This document shows positions 1 through 5,147 of a stretch of DNA of 5,147 nt, in pieces. Source of the DNA: Bryobacterales bacterium (lineage in GTDB: Bacteria > Cyanobacteriota > Vampirovibrionia > Obscuribacterales > Obscuribacteraceae). Every line of letters begins with the position of its first letter. Positions within the stretch are counted from its first letter, which is position 1. A program made the translations under genes and the position numbers. The DNA lies in the NCBI GenBank assembly GCA_903970295.1, contig CAJCHQ010000701.1, forward strand, positions 1 through 5,147, read 5' to 3'. The notes under the pieces are model-generated. The model saw nothing but the letters and a program-made list of their open reading frames with translations, was not told the origin of the DNA and did no database searches.

Positions 1-149
1 AATTGGAAGTAGTGGCTAAAGCTGGTGCCGATGCCTTTGCCGCCCGCGATCTGGCCAGGGCAGACGCCGCGCTCAAATTCTCGGGACGCTTAAATGAATA
101 TCGCCAGATGAGTCAGGAACTGCTCGACTATTACCGCCGCAAACGCTAA
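1..149 (+). CDS. C-terminal fragment of an unrecognised protein (5' end outside window)
   Basis: An open frame enters from the left edge, with the first full codon at base 3, and ends at TAA 147-149. It encodes the last 48 residues of a protein. The fragment is Ala-rich and looks helical, followed by a charged end (ELLDYYRRKR). It has no membrane segment and no motif I can assign, and is too short to name a family. It could be the end of a helical-repeat or coiled-coil domain. Its stop overlaps the stop of the convergent kinase gene (TAG on the minus strand at 148-146), so the two genes share two bases of stop codon. That tight fit supports both frames being real. The coding status is inferred from the open frame and the neat end; the function is unknown. 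Confidence 0.55.
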   Translation, partial: LEVVAKAGADAFAARDLARADAALKFSGRLNEYRQMSQELLDYYRRKR

Positions 150-1762
150 GGATTTTCGCTTGCACCTTTGGAAGACTTTGGTACTGGACCTTCGCTAGCT
201 GAAAGAGGTTTGGTGTTGGTTTGATCTGGGTTGGCGGAAGGGTCTGGCAGAAGCTGCGGCGGCGAAGGCGTCGCTTGCTCGCCGGGCGGATTCTGCGATT
301 GTGGTGGCTGCTGCAGCGGCGATTGTGGCTGCTGGAGCGGAGTTTGCGTCGAGCCTGGATCGAACAGCTGCAATTGCGAATTGCCCTTCAGCCCGCCCAA
401 AAGTTGTGTCGCCAACGCAATCAAAGCAATGGTCATAGCCGCGAAAGCAAAAATCATAATCATCAATGAAATCGATTGCGAAGATTTACTGGCAGCTGAC
501 TGCAGATGTTTTATGCGCGATTGCGAATCCCGAAACGATTGATTTCTTGCCGACGAAATTCTGCCGCTCTCCCAATCCTCTCCGGTTGGTCTACGACCCT
601 TGGGCGGTATTCCGGTAAGCGGTCCTTTGACCACCTTTGTTTTTTTATTGGCATTAGGATTGACCGCCTGTTCCATCAGTTTAGCCACAGTTTGCGGTAA
701 TCCGGGCAAACGATTACCAGTGCCCCGGGGTTCGGAGACGTGCGCGGGCTGCCCATCCTTACCGGGTCTGGGCACCACTTGTTCGAGATCGGCCCGCAGT
801 TCTCCCATCGTCTGATAGCGTTTATCGGGTTCTTTCTCGAGCGCTTTTCGCACCACTTTTTCCAAACCGGGAGGAAACGTGCGTCCGGGACAAACTTCGA
901 AAAATGGGCGGGGATAATTCATGATTTGCATCGACATGGTCTCGACGTAGTTTTTGCCGAGATGAGGCACACGCCCCGTAAGAGCCTCGAAAATTACGAC
1001 TCCCAGTGAATAAATATCGGAGCGCACATCTAATTGCGAGCCCATACATTGCTCCGGGCTCATATAAACCGGACTGCCCCAGACCTCACCCATGCGTGTC
1101 AATCTTTGCGCTTCCTCCTCGAAACGGGCGATGCCAAAGTCGACGACTTTGACGAAATCTTTTTGCCCGTCTTGTTCCATGAGCATGATGTTGCCAGGCT
1201 TCAGGTCTCTGTGCACGACACCACAGCGATGGGCGTGATCGACAGCCCCGCAAACTTGACTGAAAATGTCTCTAACCCGCTCAGGTGGAAGTGGTGCCTC
1301 GTTTTTGAAAACCGAATTGAGATTTTCTCCGGTCAAATAGTCCATGACGAAGTACGGTTGTCCGCGTTTCGTAGTGCCATAGAACGAAACCTGGACGATG
1401 CGAGGATGGTTCAGATGCAGCAATAATTCAGCCTCGCGCTGAAAGCGCTTCACCGTTCTTTCATCAGAGAGGCTTTGCAGTCGTAATGTTTTTATGGCAA
1501 AAATGCGCGGCTTGGTCAGCCGCTTCGCTTTATACACGACGCTCATGCCACCATAACCGAGCACTGATAAGACATAGTACGAGTCAGCCAGAGTTTGGCC
1601 GACCAGAAGATCCTGAGCTTCGGGCGGAATCCGCACACGAAAGCGCGGCATGCGGTTGATGCCGGGCAAATGTGCGACCGGCAACGAAAGACCGCGCACA
1701 ATCTTCATTCTGGTTAAAAAGGATAAAGTTTCTTTTGTCAGCATGTTTGGCTCGATAGCCAA
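146..1762 (-). CDS. Membrane-anchored Hanks-type serine/threonine protein kinase
   Basis: This is a PknB/Stk-like kinase that transfers phosphate from ATP to Ser/Thr residues of cytoplasmic proteins. In numbering from the TTG start, the kinase domain spans about residues 62-330. It has a Gly loop LGYGGMSVVY (68-77), the ATP-anchoring Lys in FAIK (K91) and the helix-C Glu (E110), which lies 19 residues after the Lys as in PknB. It also has the catalytic loop HRDLKPGN (D186, K188, N191), DFG (208-210), GSPVYMSPEQ (229-238), DIYSLG (249-254) and the late Arg in DKRY (R315). All key residues are present, so it should be active. A basic, Ser-rich linker (about 340-430) leads to one membrane helix (about 431-455). 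A Pro/Gln/Ser-rich tail of about 80 residues follows, predicted to be outside the membrane, with no PASTA, TPR or WD repeats. The start is uncertain: TTG 1762 gives 538 aa and ATG 1744 gives 532 aa; neither has a strong Shine-Dalgarno site. The gene lies 145 bp downstream of the DUF445 gene on the same strand. Confidence 0.93.
   Translation of the reverse strand: MAIEPNMLTKETLSFLTRMKIVRGLSLPVAHLPGINRMPRFRVRIPPEAQDLLVGQTLADSYYVLSVLGYGGMSVVYKAKRLTKPRIFAIKTLRLQSLSDERTVKRFQREAELLLHLNHPRIVQVSFYGTTKRGQPYFVMDYLTGENLNSVFKNEAPLPPERVRDIFSQVCGAVDHAHRCGVVHRDLKPGNIMLMEQDGQKDFVKVVDFGIARFEEEAQRLTRMGEVWGSPVYMSPEQCMGSQLDVRSDIYSLGVVIFEALTGRVPHLGKNYVETMSMQIMNYPRPFFEVCPGRTFPPGLEKVVRKALEKEPDKRYQTMGELRADLEQVVPRPGKDGQPAHVSEPRGTGNRLPGLPQTVAKLMEQAVNPNANKKTKVVKGPLTGIPPKGRRPTGEDWESGRISSARNQSFRDSQSRIKHLQSAASKSSQSISLMIMIFAFAAMTIALIALATQLLGGLKGNSQLQLFDPGSTQTPLQQPQSPLQQPPQSQNPPGEQATPSPPQLLPDPSANPDQTNTKPLSASEGPVPKSSKGASENP
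295..339 (-). repeat. Imperfect tandem repeat in the Pro/Gln-rich kinase tail
   Basis: Two adjacent copies, 24 bp (295-318) and 21 bp (319-339), both begin GCGATTGTGG on the plus strand and differ mainly by one 3-bp insertion. On the coding strand they give PLQQPQS and PLQQPPQS (kinase residues 475-489). The length change is one proline codon, so the frame is kept. This looks like a recent in-frame duplication in a low-complexity tail that may vary in length between strains. Confidence 0.7.
398..472 (-). other. Transmembrane helix coding segment of the kinase
   Basis: Kinase residues 431-455 are an uncharged hydrophobic stretch (ISLMIMIFAF, then AAMTIALIAL, then ATQLL). It is preceded by a Lys/Arg/Ser-rich linker and followed by a Pro/Gln-rich region. 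The positive-inside rule places the kinase domain in the cytoplasm and the C-terminal tail outside. It is the only convincing membrane segment in the protein. Confidence 0.85.
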
Positions 1763-1856
1763 TATTAGCCCAGAAGGCTGGAAAAACGAACCGCCCGTGG
1801 CAATAAGTTACGCTTCTACCCGCCTTTCTGAGAGTTATCCACCCACCAATCTCGAA

Positions 1857-1874
1857 ACTGAACCACAGGTCAGT
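1857..1874 (-). terminator. Weak hairpin between DUF445 and kinase genes
   Basis: ACTGA(A)CC - ACA - GGTCAGT can form a 7-bp stem with one bulged A and a 3-base loop, about 35 bp after the DUF445 stop. On the minus strand it is followed by only three Ts, so it is not a standard intrinsic terminator. It could be an attenuating or processing hairpin between the two genes, or chance. Confidence 0.2.
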
Positions 1875-1907
1875 CTGAGCCGTTAGCCCAGTCTTGACAA
1901 TAGCTTC

Positions 1908-3200
1908 TTACGGAAAAGCGGCGTTGAGCACGACCTGGGTGAATCCCATTAACAAGCCAATCAATCCCCCGAAAAATTCGAGCCAGCGCAATTCCTTGCC
2001 GCAGACGCGTCTGACCAATTGCTCGAGTTGGTGTGGCGAAAATAGTTCAATCTTCTTAGCAATTAATGAGTACATGCCCAAAGCAGGAATCGCCCGCGCC
2101 AAAAGCACTCCTAATTCCCGCTTCAAGTAGGCGTGGGCAAAAGTCGAAAGATCCTGCTTGGTTCTGTCGATCCAGATGGTTGGAATCGATTCCGGATTGA
2201 AACGCACAACCGCCGCTCGCACCGAGGCCAGGGTTTCACCATGAATTTTGGTGACGCCGTCAAGCAATTCTTGCTTGTGTTGCAGCAAAAAAGTTTCTAC
2301 GAATTGAACCAGATTCTGTTTTAGCTTGGCCACTGTTTGCAAAGGCAACGAGCGCATATCGAAGTTAGCAATGGCAATCGCGATCTGATCACGAATACCG
2401 AAACGCTTGATCAGATCGCCCAGAACCTTTTCCGATTCTTCCGGCTCTTTTTCCATAAAATTGCGCCACTCGTAGCAAACCCGCTTGATGCCTATTATGC
2501 GAGCGAGGATCTTATACGGTCCACCGGCGTGAACCTGAATCGATTCGTCGATGGCGTTGATATTTTGCGGACTCAAGATTGTGATTATGATGTTGCGAAT
2601 TTTGGTAGGCGACAAAAATGCTTCGATAATGCGATTAGCCATCTCGTTTGCCTGGTCGAGATTGATGCGGGTGTTGACGATTACTTGATCGAACAGCTTT
2701 TCAGTGACGCCCGACACGCGCGTTTCTTTGCCGGTTTGCAAACCGTCGATTGTCGACTCGATGAAATGGTGCAACAATGTCGGACTGAGTTCCGCCAGAT
2801 CTGAAGCCAATCTGTGCAGCTTGGCCGTGTCACGAAATTCCTGCAATACCGAATCGACAAAAAGATCGACGGTGGCATATATGTTCTCTTCGGTGAGCAG
2901 GCCTTCCACCTGTTTCTGAATATCAGCCGTGGTCAAAAGCGTGTCTGTGATCGTCGTAGCTACGGCGGCCGCGAGCTTAGCCTGACGCTTGGGAAAAATT
3001 CCTGGTGTCAGGGGAAGGGCCGTTTGCGTGCCAGGAATATAGATTGGTTTATAAGGTCTGAAAAGAGCGAGGACAGCCATCCATGTCGCGACATAGCCAT
3101 GCAACGTGTAATAGAAAAGCGGAAAACAGATCTTGACACCAATGGTCACCGGATCTTTGAACAACAGGTCCCAATGAAAAACAGCTAAATCCGCAGGCAT
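1908..3200 (-). CDS. DUF445 family membrane protein (YheB/YjiN-like)
   Basis: This 430-aa membrane protein belongs to the DUF445 family, whose biochemical role is unknown; Bacillus YheB and E. coli YjiN are named members. The family signature is clear. A hydrophobic N-terminal segment (about 16-47) runs into ALFRPYKPIYIPG (45-57) and LPLTPGIFPKRQAKLA (62-77), the classic 'FRPY...TPGxxPKR' block. A long, mostly helical soluble middle part follows. The C-terminus has GKELRWLEFFGGLIGLLMGF (401-420), the typical final membrane segment after an ELRW(I/L)E motif. Two membrane anchors at the ends with a large helical domain between them fit the family, and the length is normal. The ATG at 3200 is the earliest possible start, because an in-frame TAA (3206-3204) lies one codon upstream of it. 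Only a weak GGTGA ribosome site lies 12 bases before it. It is divergent from the TPR pair and co-directional with the kinase. Confidence 0.88.
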   Translation of the reverse strand: MPADLAVFHWDLLFKDPVTIGVKICFPLFYYTLHGYVATWMAVLALFRPYKPIYIPGTQTALPLTPGIFPKRQAKLAAAVATTITDTLLTTADIQKQVEGLLTEENIYATVDLFVDSVLQEFRDTAKLHRLASDLAELSPTLLHHFIESTIDGLQTGKETRVSGVTEKLFDQVIVNTRINLDQANEMANRIIEAFLSPTKIRNIIITILSPQNINAIDESIQVHAGGPYKILARIIGIKRVCYEWRNFMEKEPEESEKVLGDLIKRFGIRDQIAIAIANFDMRSLPLQTVAKLKQNLVQFVETFLLQHKQELLDGVTKIHGETLASVRAAVVRFNPESIPTIWIDRTKQDLSTFAHAYLKRELGVLLARAIPALGMYSLIAKKIELFSPHQLEQLVRRVCGKELRWLEFFGGLIGLLMGFTQVVLNAAFP

Positions 3201-3313
3201 GAATTAATTAAGTCACCAGATGCATCGCCGATGTTATCAGTCACGTCGACTTTGGATATCCCTCAGTAGCAAGTTTACTCGCTTCTCACACTTAATGCCC
3301 GAAAAAGCAAGTT

Positions 3314-3338
3314 TTGACTGAGGCAGCACTTATATAAT
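3314..3338 (+). promoter_or_regulatory. Candidate promoter of the TPR gene pair
   Basis: A perfect -10 box TATAAT lies at 3333-3338 in the divergent intergenic region, 6 bases before the GTG start at 3345. A TTGACT (-35-like, 5/6) lies at 3314-3319, but the spacer is only 13 bp rather than the usual 16-18, so the -35 assignment is doubtful. If the -10 box is used, transcription would begin at or next to the GTG, giving a leaderless mRNA. No convincing promoter was found for the divergent DUF445 gene. Confidence 0.4.
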
Positions 3339-3344
3339 GTTTGC

Positions 3345-4241
3345 GTGTTTTCCAATTTTCGCCAAAATCGAACAGTGATATCTAGGGCGGTGCTACCTGC
3401 ACTACTCTGTATATTGGCGGGCAATATAAATTGCGCCAAGGCTAAAAACAACGTCGAGCAATTAATCGCCAGCGGGCAGAAGTTACGGGCACAGAAGGCA
3501 GTGTTGCAGTCTGTCCAGGTCTTGAAAGAAGCGGTCGAGAGCAAACCGAATAATTGGCAAGCCCATCTGGAATTGGCCAAATCCCTTGAGGCGGCGGGAA
3601 ACGACGACCAGGCTATTCTGGAATTGTTCGAATCCCTCAAGTTCAACAACAATAACCCGGAGGCGCGCAACGAAATGGGCGCCATCCTTATGAAAAAAGG
3701 CGATTGGGATGAAGCCGGCGGTCAGTTCAAACAAGCGCTCGCCCTCGATCCAAAAAACCTGTCGGCTCGCGGTAATTATGCCGTTTGCCTCGAGGAGCTC
3801 GGTTACGTCAATGAGGCGATCAAAGAATTCACGACCATTCTGGCGAGCAAACCAGATAATCTAAACGCGCTCTACGACCTGGCTGTGGCCCAACAGATCG
3901 TCAATCGGTCCGATCAATCGATCGCCACGTACTTGAAATTGCTCAAGCTCAGCCCGAAGAGCTCGCTTGCCTACGCTGGGCTGGGCAAATGCTATGTGCA
4001 GAAAAAAGATTATCGAGTAGCAATTGCTGCCGAAAAAGAAGCAATTCGACTGCAGCCAACGAATCAATTCGCCTTTCTCGCTCTCGGTGAGGCTTATGAA
4101 GGCTCCGGAGACCGAGCCAATGCTCTCAATGCGTATCGCCAGGGGATCCGATTGAATCCCCAAGACAAAGCAGCCAAAGCTGTTTTAGCTAAGCTTCTCA
4201 ATCGAGAAGTGGCGCAAAATCCCCAAAAACTAACGAGGTAA
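3345..4241 (+). CDS. Exported TPR-repeat protein, first of a tandem pair
   Basis: This 298-aa protein is built almost entirely of tetratricopeptide repeats, helical pairs that bind partner proteins; the partner is unknown. The N-terminus has basic residues, a hydrophobic core (AVLPALLCILAG, 15-26) and an AKA cleavage motif (31-33). This predicts Sec export with signal peptidase I cleavage; the Cys at 30 is not in a proper lipobox. About seven 34-residue repeats follow in register: 37-70, 71-104, 105-138, 139-172, 173-206, 207-240 and 241-274, many ending in a Pro-x-(N/D/S) turn such as LDPKN and LQPTN. A half repeat caps the end. The start is GTG 3345, the first start codon after an in-frame TGA at 3315-3317. 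A GTG at 3375 is the alternative and would shorten but not remove the signal peptide. No Shine-Dalgarno site precedes either. The start MFSNFR resembles MFNFKR of the next gene, which favours 3345. The gene ends 2 bp before that gene. Confidence 0.88.
   Translation: MFSNFRQNRTVISRAVLPALLCILAGNINCAKAKNNVEQLIASGQKLRAQKAVLQSVQVLKEAVESKPNNWQAHLELAKSLEAAGNDDQAILELFESLKFNNNNPEARNEMGAILMKKGDWDEAGGQFKQALALDPKNLSARGNYAVCLEELGYVNEAIKEFTTILASKPDNLNALYDLAVAQQIVNRSDQSIATYLKLLKLSPKSSLAYAGLGKCYVQKKDYRVAIAAEKEAIRLQPTNQFAFLALGEAYEGSGDRANALNAYRQGIRLNPQDKAAKAVLAKLLNREVAQNPQKLTR
4235..4238 (+). promoter_or_regulatory. Ribosome binding site of the second TPR gene
   Basis: GAGG lies 5 bases before ATG 4244 and inside the last codons of the upstream TPR gene, whose TAA is 4239-4241. 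The site fixes the start at 4244. Ribosomes finishing the first gene would stop right on the start region of the second, a typical arrangement for translational coupling. Confidence 0.6.
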
Positions 4242-4243
4242 GA

Positions 4244-5068
4244 ATGTTCAATTTCAAACGAGCCGCATTGGTCTGCTTGCTAGGCGCGGCTGCCTTGTCG
4301 TCCCCCGTCGACAGATGTTTCGCCGGCACCGACAAAGATGAGATGACTGCCACCATCGTTCGCTTCAAAGCCGGCGTCGACGCCAATCCCAACAATCCCA
4401 AGACACGCAAAGGGCTGGGGAACGCTTATTTGATGGCCGGCGAACTGGACAATGCGATCGAACAATTCAAGCAAGCCGCCAAGCTAAAACCAGACGACAT
4501 CGAATCCTGGGTAGGCATGGCGCGCGCCCAGATCCGCAAGGGACAGTACAAAGAAGCAGCAGCCTCCCTGCATTCGGGTCTGAAGGTGCAGCCAAACGAT
4601 GCCGATGCGCACTACAAACTCGGTCAGGTCTTAACGCGCATCAGCAACAACCCTGATGAACCGATGAACGAGTTCAAACAGGCGATCAAATTGGATCCGC
4701 AACATGCCGGCGCCCATCGCGACCTGGGCATGCTTCTGGGACTGAAGCGAGATCCCGACGGGCAAATCGCAGAAGAGAAAAAAGCACTCGAACTGAAACC
4801 CGATGACCCGGACTCGCTTTACTACCTGGGCGATGCCTATGCCATGAAGAACGAACGAAAAGATGCAATGAAATGTCTGCAGCGATGCGTCGAACTGGAT
4901 AGCAAAAATGTCGCCGCTTTCATTTTGTTAGCAGGCATTAACGCAGCCGATGGCAATTTTCCACCAGCGATCAAATACGCCGAAACCGCTTGCAAACTCG
5001 ATCCCGAAAACAAACAGGCGAAAATGACTCTGGAGAAAATCAAAGCCGCGGCCGAAGTCCACAAATAA
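4244..5068 (+). CDS. Exported TPR-repeat protein, second of a tandem pair
   Basis: This 274-aa protein has a predicted signal peptide: MFNFKR, then hydrophobic AALVCLLGAAALSS (7-20), with likely cleavage after A27 in RCFA-GTD. The cysteine before the cleavage point is not in a lipobox, so a soluble exported protein is more likely than a lipoprotein. After a partial first repeat come six TPRs at about 52-85, 86-119, 120-154, 155-188, 189-222 and 223-256, many closing with turns such as LKPDD, LDPQH and LDPEN. The third of these is 35 rather than 34 residues, with an extra residue around NNPDEP (135-140). A CLQRC motif (211-215) could form or bind something if the protein is outside the cytoplasm, but this is speculative. 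TPR surfaces bind proteins; no catalytic domain is present. The gene overlaps functionally with its upstream neighbour (2-bp gap, shared transcript), and the two are probably diverged duplicates or partners. The start ATG has a GAGG site 5 bases upstream. Confidence 0.9.
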   Translation: MFNFKRAALVCLLGAAALSSPVDRCFAGTDKDEMTATIVRFKAGVDANPNNPKTRKGLGNAYLMAGELDNAIEQFKQAAKLKPDDIESWVGMARAQIRKGQYKEAAASLHSGLKVQPNDADAHYKLGQVLTRISNNPDEPMNEFKQAIKLDPQHAGAHRDLGMLLGLKRDPDGQIAEEKKALELKPDDPDSLYYLGDAYAMKNERKDAMKCLQRCVELDSKNVAAFILLAGINAADGNFPPAIKYAETACKLDPENKQAKMTLEKIKAAAEVHK

Positions 5069-5147
5069 AGTGGCGGCGGGGGTCAAAGCCAACCATTAAA
5101 CTGGTGCTTGCAGAAATTTCATATGCGCCCATTTTATATTTTGGGGT
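5069..5147. other. Downstream intergenic tail with no assigned gene
   Basis: Seventy-nine bases follow the second TPR gene. A short ACCA...TGGT pairing near 5089-5102 is too weak, and lacks a T-run, to be called a terminator. An ATG at 5123 opens a frame (MRPFYILG) that leaves the window, but no ribosome site precedes it. The region turns AT-rich from 5131 on, which might be the promoter zone of a next gene. Confidence 0.3.

Noticed and set aside
1034..1426. A 130-codon plus-strand frame inside the kinase gene
   Set aside because: It covers the catalytic core of the kinase on the opposite strand, where the real coding constraint is obvious. Its product resembles no family.
2337..2804. A 155-codon open frame on the plus strand inside the DUF445 gene
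   Set aside because: It lies wholly antisense to a gene with clear family motifs, has no ribosome site and shows no recognisable domain. It is best explained as a shadow of the DUF445 codon pattern.
3201..3210. The AT-rich palindrome TTAATTAA near the DUF445 start as an operator
   Set aside because: It is a short AT-only palindrome that is likely by chance, with no second copy in the intergenic region.
3374..3434. Lipoprotein signal (Cys 30) in the first TPR protein
   Set aside because: The residues before the cysteine are GNIN, not a lipobox such as LAG or LSA. The AKA motif just after it fits ordinary signal peptidase cleavage better.
3275..3685. A 136-codon minus-strand frame over the divergent region and first TPR gene
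   Set aside because: It is antisense to in-register TPR repeats, its protein has no family features, and it would remove the divergent promoter region.
5123..5147. Start of a further gene at ATG 5123
   Set aside because: Only eight codons are visible and there is no ribosome site, so it cannot be supported from this window.

Overview
This 5.1 kb chromosomal-looking window holds four complete protein genes and the tail of a fifth. No RNA genes, mobile elements or CRISPR arrays were seen. The bacterium has roughly 50% GC by eye. It carries a membrane-anchored Hanks-type Ser/Thr kinase, a DUF445 membrane protein of the kind common in Cyanobacteria and Firmicutes, and exported TPR-repeat proteins. 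That combination resembles the non-photosynthetic cyanobacterial relatives (Melainabacteria/Vampirovibrionia, such as the Obscuribacter group). This is a gut-level inference from gene content; Planctomycetes, Acidobacteria or true Cyanobacteria cannot be excluded from sequence alone.

Layout: (1) Bases 1-149, plus strand: C-terminal 48 codons of an unrecognised protein. Its stop codon interlocks with the stop of the convergent kinase gene. (2) Bases 146-1762, minus strand: a single-pass transmembrane Ser/Thr protein kinase with all catalytic residues intact and a Pro/Gln-rich tail predicted to lie outside the membrane. (3) Bases 1908-3200, minus strand: a DUF445 family membrane protein, 145 bp upstream of the kinase and in the same direction, so possibly co-transcribed. 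(4) Bases 3201-3344: a divergent intergenic region with a perfect TATAAT box. (5) Bases 3345-4241 and 4244-5068, plus strand: two exported TPR proteins only 2 bp apart and very probably translationally coupled. (6) Bases 5069-5147: a short tail with no clear gene.

Functionally, the kinase probably phosphorylates cytoplasmic targets and the DUF445 protein sits in the membrane. The two TPR proteins probably act outside the cytoplasm as protein-binding scaffolds. Neighbourhood suggests, but does not prove, a shared envelope role. The most interesting points are the two-gene exported TPR cassette, the possible leaderless GTG start of its first gene, and a kinase whose outside part is a disordered tail rather than a recognisable sensor domain.
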